Assembly: GCA_046329585.1 (NCBI GenBank)
Contig: JAXLUI010000002.1
Location: 744,001 to 808,000 of the forward strand
Reading direction: 5' to 3'
Source: DLKC01 sp002478885
Lineage (GTDB): Bacteria > Bacteroidota > Bacteroidia > Chitinophagales > Chitinophagaceae
Length of the DNA: 64,000 nucleotides
The notes under the pieces are model-generated. The model had not been told where the DNA came from. It searched no databases and was given only the letters and a program-made list of their open reading frames with translations. The translations under genes and the position numbers were made by a program. Each line of letters opens with the position of its first letter. Position 1 is the first letter of the stretch. This document shows, one piece after another, positions 25,501-34,119 of the stretch.

Positions 25501-26938
25501 GCCTGTATTGATGACGGCTGCTGTTGCCTCACTTGGATTTCTGCCGATGGCATTGTCTGCAAGTTCGGGTGCGGAAGTACAACGTCCTTTGGCAACGGTT
25601 GTTATTGGTGGGCTGATCACTTCAACGCTGCTTACTTTAATTGTACTACCATGCCTATACATCTATTTTGAGAAAATAAAATTCACTAAAGTGAAAATGA
25701 ATAAAACAGTTATGCTGATGTTTGCTTTGTTGTTTACTACTGCAATTAGTAAAGCCCAAACAGTGCAACAACTTACGCTGGAGCAGGCTGTACAATTGGC
25801 TGCGGCTAATAACAGATCAGTTAAAGCAATTGATTATGAAAAGCAATACCAGCAGCAAATTAAAGCATCTGCGGGTTATATTGGAAAAACAGATATTGCT
25901 GTGATGATCGGCCAGTACAACAGTTATAAATGGAGGGATAATCATTTTACCATTTCACAAACCATTCCTAATCCTAAAAATTTCAGCAGCCAGAAGGCAT
26001 TGGGTGATGAATTGATAAAGTCTGCTGATTATAAAAAAACGCTAACGGTAAATGAGCTTACACGAAATGTAAAACAAGTGTATTACCAGCTAATGTATTT
26101 ACATGGAAATGAAAAATTGCTGCAACAACAAGATACTATTTATACAGCATTTCTTAAATCTGCCAGTCTGCGTTTTAAAACAGGCGAATCAAATTTATTG
26201 GAACAAACCACTGCTGAAACACAGTTAAATGAAATACGCAACCGCCAGCAACAAAACAATGCGGACATACAAAATTACAATTACGCATTGCAGCAACTCA
26301 CCGGCACAGACAGTGCAGTAAGTATCATGGCAGATAGTTTGGAAGAAAGAAATTTTGCTTTAATAAATGATACAGCTGCTATGAATAATAACCCTTATCT
26401 CGCTTACCTGAAGCAACAGATCAATGTAGTGGAGAAACAAAGAGATGTTGTTGCAGCGCAGCGATTACCTGATTTTACATTTGGTTATTTTAACCAGTCG
26501 CTGATTGGTAATCCGGTAAATGAAACAGGCAAGCTTGCAACAGGTGGTTATCGCTTCCAGGGTTTTAATACTGGTATTGCATTATCCATTTTCAATAAAC
26601 CAATGAAAGCTAAAATAAAAGCTGCGGAAGTAAATAAACAGGCCGCTGAAAATGAACTCGCATATAACCAATCATTACTTGAAAGTCAATGGCAGCAATC
26701 AATACAGCAATACCTGAAAGATAAAAGCAGCGTAAGTTATTACAGGTCTTCGGCATTGAAAAATGCAGACCTGATATTGAAACAGGCAAAGCTTGGTTAC
26801 CAGCAGGGCGATACCGGTTATGCAGAATATTTGCTGGCAATTCGTAATGCAGTGCAGATAAAAGAAAATTATTTACAAAACTTAAACCAGTTAAATCAAA
26901 GTGTTATTCAACTGGAATATTTAGCAGGTAATCAATAA
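22562..26938 (+). CDS. CusA/CzcA-type RND pump fused to a TolC-like domain (1458 aa)
   Basis: Residues 1-1040 are a full heavy-metal RND pump (RLPIDAVPDITNNQ, GAIDFGLIVDGAVIIVEA in TM4, EFIPTLEEGDF in the second porter domain, EVQRPLATVVIGG near the end). Residues 1046-1458 are a TolC-family protein (LTLEQAVQLAAANN ... QLEYLAGNQ). The junction is MNKTVMLMFALLFTTAISKA at 1046, an internal Met plus signal peptide, as if two genes lost the stop between them. Such fusions are common in Bacteroidota. The start at 22562 is chosen because it begins the conserved MLNKIIQFSIHNKL. Specificity (Cu/Ag or Co/Zn/Cd) cannot be fixed by eye. Confidence 0.93.
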   Translation: MLNKIIQFSIHNKLIIGLFTIGLLIYGTYSLTRLPIDAVPDITNNQVQVITVASSQSALDIERLVTFPIEQTMATIPDIQEMRSFSRFGLSVVTIVFKENVDVYWARQQVNERLSTVKTQIPAGIGNPEMAPVTTGLGEIYQYIIRPKKGYENKYSAMDLRTMQDWIVRRQLLGTPGVADVASFGGYLKQYEIAIDPDKLRSYNLSIANLFTALEKNNQNTGGAYIDKKPTAYFIRSEGLIGSPEDIGKVVVKNTSDGIPVLIRDVATVGYGHATRYGAMTYNDEGEVTGAITLMLKGENSNAVVNNVKERMAQIEKTLPEGVQIDDFLDRSGLVGRAIGTVEKNLLEGALIVIFVLVVFLGNLRAGLLVASVIPLSMLFAVIMMNLFGVSGNLMSLGAIDFGLIVDGAVIIVEAVLHRITQSKHHHEGATRLSNEQMNTEVYASASKMMNTASFGQIIILIVYLPILALVGIEGKMFGPMAQTVSFAILGAFLLSLTYVPMMSAWVLSKNTIHKRNFSDRMMDFFQRMYKPLIKGALKRKFIVVASALALFVVSLVIYLNMGGEFIPTLEEGDFAVETRVLTGSSLSETIDAVQKAAGILKKEFPNEVKEVVGKIGSSEIPTDPMPVEAADLMVILKDKSEWSKADNREDLADAMGKALEDVPGVTFGFQQPIQMRFNELIAGVKQDVAIKIFGEDLNTLTDLSKQVGKVVSSVDGAKDLYVEEVTGLPQIVVNINRDEVAKYGLNVEDINNALSTAFAGQSAGIVYEGEKRFDLVLRLQNENRQQIEDVRNLFITAPNGNQVTLSQLADIDFKVGPNQIQREDAKRRIIVGFNTRGRDVASIVKELQQKIDQEVKMPTGYFITYGGQFQNLEEAQARLSIAVPVALLLIFMLLFFAFKSLKQSLLIFMAIPMASIGGVFALLIRGMPFSISAGVGFIALFGVAVLNGIVLIAEFNRLKNEGMTNLNEIVLKGTRIRLRPVLMTAAVASLGFLPMALSASSGAEVQRPLATVVIGGLITSTLLTLIVLPCLYIYFEKIKFTKVKMNKTVMLMFALLFTTAISKAQTVQQLTLEQAVQLAAANNRSVKAIDYEKQYQQQIKASAGYIGKTDIAVMIGQYNSYKWRDNHFTISQTIPNPKNFSSQKALGDELIKSADYKKTLTVNELTRNVKQVYYQLMYLHGNEKLLQQQDTIYTAFLKSASLRFKTGESNLLEQTTAETQLNEIRNRQQQNNADIQNYNYALQQLTGTDSAVSIMADSLEERNFALINDTAAMNNNPYLAYLKQQINVVEKQRDVVAAQRLPDFTFGYFNQSLIGNPVNETGKLATGGYRFQGFNTGIALSIFNKPMKAKIKAAEVNKQAAENELAYNQSLLESQWQQSIQQYLKDKSSVSYYRSSALKNADLILKQAKLGYQQGDTGYAEYLLAIRNAVQIKENYLQNLNQLNQSVIQLEYLAGNQ

Positions 26939-26942
26939 AATC

Positions 26943-27096
26943 ATTTTTATGAACCGGGCTTTATATCAATGTTCAACATTGTTGCGTCGCACACTTGTAC
27001 ATTCTTATCAATGCTGAACAAAGAGCAAACAGTACAAGTGAGTGACACAACGAAGATGCTACAGAGCATAACAGCCGGTAAACAAAAAATAAAAAC
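26943..27096. repeat. Complete inverted-repeat element A/A' (two arms)
   Basis: Arm A (+, 26943-27000; outer TTTTTATGAACCGGGC, perfect core GTTGCGTCGCACACTTGTAC) faces arm A' (-, 27032-27096). A' has the variant core GTACAAGTGAGTGACACAAC, shared with arm R at 48964. The element lies between the pump and its adaptor gene and is open in frame with the adaptor, but the adaptor has its own start just inside the outer end. Confidence 0.9.
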
Positions 27097-27115
27097 AAGA
27101 TCAAACACATTTAAT

Positions 27116-28321
27116 ATGCAAACAGCGATAAAATTATTTTCAGGAATATTCATCACAATACTATTGGCTGCGTGTGGCAGCAAAGTGGATGAAACAAAAG
27201 AAGCGGAAACAAAACCAGAAGAGGCCACAGCAAGTGATGTTGTTGAGTTAACAAACGCTCAATACAAAACAGCAGGCATTGAATTAAGTACTGTTGCAAT
27301 GAAGCAAATAAGCGGCACTTTTAAAGCCAATGGCATGCTTGATGTGCCGCCACAACAAAAGGTAAGCATATCTGTACCCATGGGCGGTTTCCTGCGCAAG
27401 ACAGATTTGCTGCAGGGAAAATATGTAAACAAAGGTGAATTGATTGCAGTAATTGAAAACCCTGATTTTATTCAGATGCAGCAGGATTATCTTGATGCAA
27501 AAAGTCAGCTTGAATATGCCAAAGCAGACTATGAGCGTCAACAGGAACTCGCTAAAGAAAATGTGAATGCGCAAAAAACAGTACAGCAATCAAAAGCAAC
27601 GTATAACAGCCTTTTAGCAAAGATGAATGGCCTTCGTGAAAAAATAAAAGTATCAGGCTTAAGCTTACCGGCTGTGGAAGAAGGTACTATCCGTTCGGCT
27701 ATAAATATTTATGCGCCCATCAGTGGTTATGTAACTGAAGTAAACGCCAACATTGGAAAATATGTAACTAATACCGATGTGCTTTTTGAAATTGTAGACA
27801 CAAAGCATTTGCATGCAGAACTTACTGTATTTGAAAAAGATGTGCCAAGACTTAAGATAGGACAAACTGTTCGCTTTACCCTTGCAAACGAAACAAAAGA
27901 ACGTACTGCTAAAGTCTATTTGATAGGGAGAGAAATAAGTACTGACAGAACTGTTCAGATACATTGTCATATTGATGATGAGGATAACCAACTGCTGCCA
28001 GGTATGTTTTTAAAAGCCCTGGTAGAATCGGGTGCAAACAATGTAACGGCATTACCAAATGAAGCGATCATTGATTACCAGGGTGAGAAATATATTTTTA
28101 TAGTACCACATGACATACAGGAAAAAAGCCCGGTTGCAAAAGATACCAGTGCAGCAGGCGATAATCATTTTACAATGATGCCTGTACAGGTTGGCAACAG
28201 CGAACTGGGTTATACAGAAGTATTATTACCGGAAACATTTGATGTAGCAAACACACAGGTAGTAATAAAAGGTGCTTATGCTTTGCTGAGTAAAATGAAG
28301 AACAGCGAAGAGGAAGAATAG
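27116..28321 (+). CDS. HlyD/CzcB-type periplasmic adaptor lipoprotein
   Basis: A 401-residue membrane-fusion lipoprotein (ITILLAAC lipobox) with the barrel-sandwich halves (SVPMGGFLRKTDLLQGKYV ... APISGYVTEVNANIGKYV), a coiled-coil hairpin between them (QQDYLDAKSQLEYAKADYER) and a C-terminal beta-barrel. It lacks the HMBD module of the other two adaptors. It should serve the RND-TolC fusion encoded upstream. The ATG at 27116 gives a normal lipoprotein signal; the longer frame from 26969 runs through the repeat element. Confidence 0.92.
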   Translation: MQTAIKLFSGIFITILLAACGSKVDETKEAETKPEEATASDVVELTNAQYKTAGIELSTVAMKQISGTFKANGMLDVPPQQKVSISVPMGGFLRKTDLLQGKYVNKGELIAVIENPDFIQMQQDYLDAKSQLEYAKADYERQQELAKENVNAQKTVQQSKATYNSLLAKMNGLREKIKVSGLSLPAVEEGTIRSAINIYAPISGYVTEVNANIGKYVTNTDVLFEIVDTKHLHAELTVFEKDVPRLKIGQTVRFTLANETKERTAKVYLIGREISTDRTVQIHCHIDDEDNQLLPGMFLKALVESGANNVTALPNEAIIDYQGEKYIFIVPHDIQEKSPVAKDTSAAGDNHFTMMPVQVGNSELGYTEVLLPETFDVANTQVVIKGAYALLSKMKNSEEEE

Positions 28322-28354
28322 ATTGACAGCAGGTTTTTGAATTATGATTTGTGA

Positions 28355-28627
28355 ATGAAAGAATTATTACAATTATATGTTGGAGCATGCGTATTGGCAT
28401 TGGCATTGAAGTATGGCATAAAAGCAATAGATAAGTTAAGGGGTAAATCTATTTCGGGCAAACACAATCATGAAGATGAACATGCACAGGGGCATTTGAT
28501 TAAATTATTAATTCTACTGCTGCTTGCAGTATTGCTGTTTTTTGTTTTGAAGAAAAGCAGTAATGATGTTCATTCATCAGTTTCTTTAAATGATACTTCT
28601 TTTGAAATGGGATGCAGTGTTGTATGA
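28355..28627 (+). CDS. Small two-helix membrane protein with a His/Glu loop (90 aa)
   Basis: Two hydrophobic segments (about 5-20 and 49-65) enclose a polar loop, GKHNHEDEHAQGH, that could bind divalent metal. No family recognised. It lies 33 bases after the adaptor gene in the same direction and before the Zn/Cd-type ATPase, whose N-terminus has a similar HNHEDGDEHSHEEE stretch. A metal-handling accessory is plausible. Confidence 0.6.
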   Translation: MKELLQLYVGACVLALALKYGIKAIDKLRGKSISGKHNHEDEHAQGHLIKLLILLLLAVLLFFVLKKSSNDVHSSVSLNDTSFEMGCSVV

Positions 28628-28655
28628 TTTTGTAAAGCTTAATAGTGAATTAATT

Positions 28656-28717
28656 GTACAAGAGTGCGACGCAACAAAAGCATCATAGCAGTAATGCAGC
28701 TTGGATCATAAAAATAA
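28656..28717 (-). repeat. Repeat arm B
   Basis: A minus arm with core GTACAAGAGTGCGACGCAAC and outer end GCTTGGATCATAAAAATAA. Single; no facing arm is recognisable just upstream. Confidence 0.9.
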
Positions 28718-28806
28718 TTTGTATTGAATAAGGCGCTAAACAAAAGTGTCGATTCATTAAACTATAAGATTGGTATTATATCATTTTCATTTTATAAATA
28801 ACTTAT

Positions 28807-30789
28807 ATGGCACAGGAATGTTGCAGCACAGACGAAAAAGAGATACAACAAAAAGCGGTTGTAAATAAACCGGAAAGTAATGACGAACACAATCATGAAG
28901 ATGGTGATGAACACAGCCATGAAGAAGAATATTCAGCAGGCTGGAAAAGCCATTTGCCTTTACTGTCTTCGCTTGCAATCTTACTGATGATGCTTGTTTT
29001 AGAGTTTGGCTTTAAGTACAAACCAGCATTTCCTGTTGACCTGTTTATTTATGCCATTGCATATTTGCTTGCAGGATATAATGTTTTAGGGATGGCATTC
29101 AGGAAAGCAAAACGGTTCGATTTCTTTAATGAATTTTTCCTGATGAGTGTTGCAACCATTGGTGCATTTAGCATTGGCTCTTATAGCGAAGGTGTTGCCG
29201 TAATGGTATTTTATTCAATTGGAGAATGGTTCCAGGATGCAGCGGTAAATAAAGCAAAACGAAGCATTAAAGCATTGCTTGATATAAGACCTGATGAAGT
29301 AACGGTGATAAGAAATGGAACGGTACAGGTTACTGACCCTAAAGAAATACAGGTAGATGAAATAATACAGGTAAAGGCAGGAGAGAAAGTTGCCCTGGAT
29401 GGTGAATTGAATTCAGAAACAGCAACGTTTAATACCGCAGCCCTCACAGGCGAAAGCAAGCCTGATACTAAAAGAAAAGGTGAAGCAGTATTTGCGGGAA
29501 TGATTAACCTGAATACGGTATCTGAAGTAAAAGTAAAATCATTATTCAAGGATAGTAAACTGAGTAAGATACTTGAAATGGTGCAGGATGCAACTGCTCG
29601 TAAATCTCAAACACAATTATTCATCAGCAGGTTTGCAAAAATATATACGCCAATTGTTTTTGCGCTTGCACTTGCTGTATGTTTTGTGCCCTATTTCTTT
29701 GTTGATGATTATGTGTTTAATGATTGGTTCTACAGGGCATTGGTCTTTCTTGTTATCAGTTGCCCATGTGCTTTGGTGGTTTCTATTCCGTTAGGATATT
29801 TTGGCGGAATAGGTCTGGCTTCCCGCAATGGCATCCTTTTTAAAGGCTCAAATTTCCTGGATGTTGTTACAAAAGTAAATGCCATCGTTATGGATAAAAC
29901 GGGAACGCTTACAAAAGGGGTTTTTAAAGTTCAGGAAGTAGTAGCAAAAGATATAGAGAAAAATGAACTCATTAAAATTACGGCAGCCCTTGAAAAAAAT
30001 TCAACTCACCCGATTGCAAAAGCAGTGGTTGAATATGCAGGTAATCTTAGTAAAGATATTACGGCTGAAAATGTAGAAGAGGTTTCAGGGCATGGGTTAA
30101 GAGGAACTGTTGATGGTAAAAATATACTGGCAGGAAACATAAAGCTTTTAAAGAAGTTCAATATTGAATATCCTGCCGAAATAGAAACATTGGTTGATAC
30201 CATAGTTGTTGTTGCGGTGAACGATAAGTATGCAGGTTATATAACTATTGCAGATGAGATTAAAGAAGATGCAAAGCAAGCGATAGATGAAATGCATAAG
30301 CTCAATATACAGACAGTAATGTTGTCTGGCGATAAGCAAACGGTTGTGTCAAAAGTTGCAAAACAATTAGGTATTGATAATGCCTACGGCGATTTATTAC
30401 CTGAAGGAAAAGTGGAAAAAGTGCAGGCATTAAAAAATGAAGGGAAACATATTGCTTTTGTTGGAGATGGTGTAAATGATGCGCCTGTAGTAGCATTGGC
30501 GGATGCAGGTTTTGCAATGGGCGGTCTTGGCAGCGATGCTACTATTGAAACAGCAGACATCGTTATTCAAAATGATCAGCCATCACGTATTGTTTCGGCT
30601 ATTAAAGTCGGCAAGATAACAAGGAGCATTGTCTGGCAAAACATAACCATAGCAATGACAGTAAAAGTAATAGTGCTCATTTTGGGTGCTGGCGGTGTAG
30701 CTACATTGTGGGAGGCTGTTATTGCTGACGTTGGTGTTGCCTTATTAGCAATCTTAAATGCAGTAAGAATACAACGGATGAAGATTTAA
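28807..30789 (+). CDS. Zn/Cd/Co-type P1B ATPase (ZntA/CadA-like)
   Basis: A 660-residue pump. The N-terminus has CCSTDEKE and a His/Glu-rich stretch (HNHEDGDEHSHEEE) instead of an HMA domain. The ion motif is C319-P320-C321 in SCPCALVVSIPLGYFGGIG, the variant typical of Zn/Cd/Pb exporters, and the phosphorylation site is D363 in DKTGT. GDGVNDAPVVALADAGFAMG and a late ADVGVALLAILNAVR (TM8 with the P1B-2 Asp) agree with divalent specificity. The Fur-family gene starts 72 bases downstream in the same direction and may control it. Confidence 0.92.
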   Translation: MAQECCSTDEKEIQQKAVVNKPESNDEHNHEDGDEHSHEEEYSAGWKSHLPLLSSLAILLMMLVLEFGFKYKPAFPVDLFIYAIAYLLAGYNVLGMAFRKAKRFDFFNEFFLMSVATIGAFSIGSYSEGVAVMVFYSIGEWFQDAAVNKAKRSIKALLDIRPDEVTVIRNGTVQVTDPKEIQVDEIIQVKAGEKVALDGELNSETATFNTAALTGESKPDTKRKGEAVFAGMINLNTVSEVKVKSLFKDSKLSKILEMVQDATARKSQTQLFISRFAKIYTPIVFALALAVCFVPYFFVDDYVFNDWFYRALVFLVISCPCALVVSIPLGYFGGIGLASRNGILFKGSNFLDVVTKVNAIVMDKTGTLTKGVFKVQEVVAKDIEKNELIKITAALEKNSTHPIAKAVVEYAGNLSKDITAENVEEVSGHGLRGTVDGKNILAGNIKLLKKFNIEYPAEIETLVDTIVVVAVNDKYAGYITIADEIKEDAKQAIDEMHKLNIQTVMLSGDKQTVVSKVAKQLGIDNAYGDLLPEGKVEKVQALKNEGKHIAFVGDGVNDAPVVALADAGFAMGGLGSDATIETADIVIQNDQPSRIVSAIKVGKITRSIVWQNITIAMTVKVIVLILGAGGVATLWEAVIADVGVALLAILNAVRIQRMKI

Positions 30790-30861
30790 GATTCTTCAAA
30801 ATTATCTTATAGATAAAGATTGCCCATCGCTTTATTGTTTTAGTAAAACTTAGAGGTGCCA

Positions 30862-31296
30862 ATGAAATCAATTGTTGAACAAATATTAAGAGAAAATCAT
30901 TTAAGTGTAACCACTGGAAGAAAGACAATCTTAAATTTATTTTTACAATCAGCGCATGCTTTAATACATAGTGATATTGAAAAGCAATGTGTGGGTGTAG
31001 TTGACCGCGTGGGCATTTACCGCACACTTCAGATTTTTCTCAGAAAGAATATTATACATTCAATACCCACCGCAGACGATGGTATAAAATATGCTTTATC
31101 TAAAGTTAATTCCAGGACAAAACAAACATCAGTCAGTCATGCACATTTTGTTTGTAATAATTGTAAAAAGACAATATGTCTCGACACGATAAATATGCCT
31201 GAGATAAGATTACCTGCTGGCTTTAAGATGCGTGATTGTGAGGTGTTAATAAAAGGAACATGCACAGATTGCAAACATGTTTACACTGATTATTAG
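30862..31296 (+). CDS. Fur-family metalloregulator
   Basis: A 144-residue protein with an N-terminal winged helix (RKTILNLFLQSAHAL ... DRVGIYRTLQIF) and a C-terminal metal and dimer domain with HAHFVCNNCKKTICL and GTCTDCKHV. The two CxxC pairs form the structural zinc site of Fur/Zur proteins. Zur or another metal specificity cannot be told by eye. Position after the Zn/Cd-type ATPase suggests control of zinc export or uptake. The ATG at 30862 is preferred to the GTG two codons upstream. Confidence 0.88.
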   Translation: MKSIVEQILRENHLSVTTGRKTILNLFLQSAHALIHSDIEKQCVGVVDRVGIYRTLQIFLRKNIIHSIPTADDGIKYALSKVNSRTKQTSVSHAHFVCNNCKKTICLDTINMPEIRLPAGFKMRDCEVLIKGTCTDCKHVYTDY

Positions 31297-31359
31297 TGAG
31301 TGGAGCAGCATTTATTTTGTACTTTTAAAACACCACTTCCACTTTATAAAATTTGCTTT

Positions 31360-31890
31360 ATGAAAAGAATACTATTATTTATCATGTTGCTTCCACTTTT
31401 TACAGAGGCACAATTATCTAAAAAAGACAGTATATGGCTTCCCATGAATTTTTTTATCGGGAGTTGGGTTGGTGAAGGCAAAGGTGAACCAGGTAACGGA
31501 AAATATGAACGTACTTATAGCTGGGCTTTAAATAAAAAATTTATTCAGGTAAATAATAAGTCTACTTATCCGCCTTCTGATAACAACAAGCAAAAAGGAG
31601 AAGTGCATGAAGATATAGGCTTTATCAGTTATGATGGTATGCGAAATAGTTTTATGTTACGCCAGTTTCATATTGAAGGATTTGTAAACCAGTATAAACT
31701 TGAAAGCATCTCTGCAGATGGCAAAACAATTGTATTTATTTCAGAAGCTATTGAAAATATTCCGCAAGGCTACCGTGCAAGGGAAACCTATACAATCATC
31801 AACCAGGATGAGTTTGCGGAGGTATTTGAAATAGCCGATCCGGGAAAAGATTTTGCGGTTTATTCTGAAGCACATTTAAAGAGGAAATAA
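31360..31890 (+). CDS. Secreted lipocalin-like beta-barrel protein (176 aa)
   Basis: A signal peptide (FIMLLPLFTEAQ) is followed by FFIGSWVGEGKGEPGNGKYERTYSW and repeated beta strands, the layout of the DUF1579/THAP4-like nitrobindin/lipocalin-type domain. Some members bind haem or lipids; the ligand here is unknown. It precedes a Crp-type regulator by 10 bases. Not a recognised metal gene. Confidence 0.6.
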   Translation: MKRILLFIMLLPLFTEAQLSKKDSIWLPMNFFIGSWVGEGKGEPGNGKYERTYSWALNKKFIQVNNKSTYPPSDNNKQKGEVHEDIGFISYDGMRNSFMLRQFHIEGFVNQYKLESISADGKTIVFISEAIENIPQGYRARETYTIINQDEFAEVFEIADPGKDFAVYSEAHLKRK

Positions 31891-31900
31891 TAAGGTATTA

Positions 31901-32479
31901 ATGTATTCACAGGTTATTCAATATATAAAACAACGCATAGAAATTACCCAGGAAGAACTTGAAGAAAGTTTTAAATACAGTCATTTTAGAAAGTTAATTA
32001 AAGGTGAGTATTTACTGAGGGTTGGGGAGTACTGCAGGTTTATAGCATTCTTAAATAAAGGTCTTATTGTAACCACAACAATTGATGAGACAGGTAATGA
32101 AATGGCATCTGAATTTAAACACGAAGGATGCTTTTTTACTTATACAGAAGGGTTGGCTTCAAATACCCCTTCGCACAAAAACATTATAGCTATTGAAGAT
32201 GGTGAGGCACTCATATTGGATAAGGAACATTTACAGGTAATTTTTAAATCGAATACAAAATTTGAAACCCTGTTCAGCCAGGTTCTCGCTGAAGATTTAC
32301 GAAATGTTTTGCTGAACGAACAAAACAGGAAAATAAAAAGTGCGGAAGAAAGGTATCTTTTACTTGAACAGCAATATCCCGGCGCTTTGCAAAGAATACC
32401 TGTAAAATATATTGCAGGTTATCTCGGTATTGAGCCGCCCAGCCTCAGCCGCTTACGGCGAAAATTAGCAGGAAGATGA
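31901..32479 (+). CDS. Crp/Fnr-family transcription regulator
   Basis: A 192-residue protein with an N-terminal cyclic-nucleotide-binding-type barrel (GEYLLRVGEYCRFIAFLNKGL) and a C-terminal winged helix (AEERYLLLEQQYPGALQRIPVKYIAGYLGIEPPSLSRLRRKL). Four cysteines do not form an obvious Fe-S site. This compact form, without the full Fnr wing, is very common in Bacteroidota near metabolite, stress or small-transporter genes. Probable targets are its neighbours, the lipocalin-like protein and the desaturase. Confidence 0.88.
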   Translation: MYSQVIQYIKQRIEITQEELEESFKYSHFRKLIKGEYLLRVGEYCRFIAFLNKGLIVTTTIDETGNEMASEFKHEGCFFTYTEGLASNTPSHKNIIAIEDGEALILDKEHLQVIFKSNTKFETLFSQVLAEDLRNVLLNEQNRKIKSAEERYLLLEQQYPGALQRIPVKYIAGYLGIEPPSLSRLRRKLAGR

Positions 32480-32543
32480 AAGTAACATAGGTTATTTTTT
32501 ATAGTGTACCCGGTTCATAGTTTTAGCCTACAAAATTTAAACT

Positions 32544-33323
32544 ATGGATTGGGGTAAATTCATCATGCTACTGCTGGACAATGCGTATAAATATTTTTTT
32601 GTAGTGTTACCTTTCTTCCTGGTCTTCTATATTTTTTTCAGAAAAAAATTTTCTTATAAAAAAATACAGGTAAAGTTTCCCAGGCTAAAAGATTACCTGA
32701 GAGAAGCGGGGTTCTCTACACTTTCTGTAGTTATCTTTTCTTTCCCGCCTTTAATTATGTTGTACAGCGATGTAATTCGTCCGTACACTACTTATTATGA
32801 AAACACAGACCAGCATGGGATGATCTACATGGTGCTTGCATTTCCTTTAATGCTCATTATGCACGATACTTATTTTTACTGGCTTCACCGTTTAATGCAT
32901 CATCCACTACTGTTTAAATGGTTTCACCTGGTTCATCACAGGTCAACCAATCCATCTCCCTGGGCGGCTTATGCATTTCATCCGCTTGAAGCTATTGTTG
33001 AGTCATTGATTTTTGTTGTTTTCCTGTTTACCATTCCTCTTCACAGTATTCACCTGATATTCTTTTTTGTTTTCAGTCTTACTTATAATGTATATGGACA
33101 TCTTGGCTTTGAATTGTATCCAAAAGGTTTTAATAAACATTGGCTTGGTAAATGGATGAATACATCGGTCAGTCATAATTTACATCACCAGTATTTTAAA
33201 GGCAATTATGGCTTGTATTTTACAATTTGGGACAGGCTAATGGGTACCATGCGTGCAGACTATGATATTTCTTTTGAAGAAATAAAATCGAGAAAAAAAT
33301 TAAATCCAAAAAGCGAAGTATGA
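32544..33323 (+). CDS. Fatty acid hydroxylase/sterol desaturase family protein
   Basis: A 259-residue integral membrane di-iron enzyme. The histidine boxes are visible in order: HDTYFYWLHRLMHH, HLVHH, and late NLHHQYF. Several membrane helices surround them. Family members hydroxylate or desaturate lipids, carotenoids or hopanoid-like substrates; the substrate here is not predictable. It lies 64 bases after the Crp-type regulator. Confidence 0.88.
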   Translation: MDWGKFIMLLLDNAYKYFFVVLPFFLVFYIFFRKKFSYKKIQVKFPRLKDYLREAGFSTLSVVIFSFPPLIMLYSDVIRPYTTYYENTDQHGMIYMVLAFPLMLIMHDTYFYWLHRLMHHPLLFKWFHLVHHRSTNPSPWAAYAFHPLEAIVESLIFVVFLFTIPLHSIHLIFFFVFSLTYNVYGHLGFELYPKGFNKHWLGKWMNTSVSHNLHHQYFKGNYGLYFTIWDRLMGTMRADYDISFEEIKSRKKLNPKSEV

Positions 33324-33444
33324 AACAAAAGTCGAGAGTTATCTGTATAGTACTTTTAAAATTAGTAAGAGAATGCAATGATGGATGCTATTAACTCACT
33401 ATAGAAGATAACTGCCCTATATTAGTTTCTGCGAAATAAAATGC

Positions 33445-33503
33445 ATTTTATGTAGCCATCGTTCTTCTATTAATTTGGCTTTTGTTGCGTCGCACTCGTC
33501 AAC
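33445..33503 (+). repeat. Repeat arm P
   Basis: A plus arm with outer end TTTTATGTAGCC and core GTTGCGTCGCACTCGTCAAC. With arm Q (34760-34826, minus) it flanks the nuclease/HEAT gene pair. The rest of the 33324-33603 gap shows no gene. Confidence 0.85.
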
Positions 33504-33603
33504 TACCGAAGCTCTGTGCAACATGGAGAAGCACATGTTTTAGACAATTGAATTTTATACAGATATATTTTTTGAAATTATGGTTATGCAACAATGTCGA
33601 ATG

Positions 33604-34116
33604 TTAGCGATTGATCTTTTTCGGCCTATCTGTGTTTGCGAATTTTAAAATTGTTGCCCAGTCATTTAAAAAAAGTAAACTATGTTCAGAATAGATGTTT
33701 GCACCTTTATTTTTCTTTAATCTTGAAAAGACAAGTTTGTAAACGATACTCTTTCCGCTTTTTGTTTTTTTTAATTGAGATGTTGGAACAACAAAAAAAT
33801 CGTTGTGGTCAATCCAATAACCAATTAAAAAATCTGCACATTTCCATTCATTTTCAGTCAATGTAAAATGACAAGTATTTTTACTTTTTTCGGCTGTTGT
33901 AGTAACTAAATGTTGTCTTGTTTTAACTTCAATTTTTACTTTGCTGTTGTTTTTTGTATTTCTAATTCCTATGTCATACCCTGATTCAGAGTAATTTTTG
34001 AAAATTTCCAAATGTTTCTTGTCGTAAATTTTTGAATATAATTTAAACAAAATCATACGCTCCCCAATTTCGCTGATAAGGTCGTTAATATTTTGTGGAG
34101 TTTTATCTTGTGCCAT
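33604..34116 (-). CDS. PD-(D/E)XK nuclease-like protein (170 aa)
   Basis: Residues 46-68 read SGYDIGIRN ... KVKIEVKTRQ, giving a PD-(D/E)XK active site (D48, E63, K65, Q68). The following ADFLIGYWIDHNDFFVVPTSQL is the hydrophobic core strand and helix seen in small restriction-endonuclease-fold proteins such as the DUF4365 type. No DNA-specificity domain is visible. It is downstream of a HEAT-repeat gene with 3 bases between them, so they form a two-gene operon, set between inverted repeat arms. A defence or effector pair is a reasonable guess, not shown. Confidence 0.7.
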   Translation of the reverse strand: MAQDKTPQNINDLISEIGERMILFKLYSKIYDKKHLEIFKNYSESGYDIGIRNTKNNSKVKIEVKTRQHLVTTTAEKSKNTCHFTLTENEWKCADFLIGYWIDHNDFFVVPTSQLKKTKSGKSIVYKLVFSRLKKNKGANIYSEHSLLFLNDWATILKFANTDRPKKINR

Positions 34117-34119
34117 TAT

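Noticed and set aside
26969..27115. N-terminal extension of the CzcB-like adaptor
   Set aside because: The extension is translated repeat sequence and hides a good lipoprotein signal that begins at 27116.
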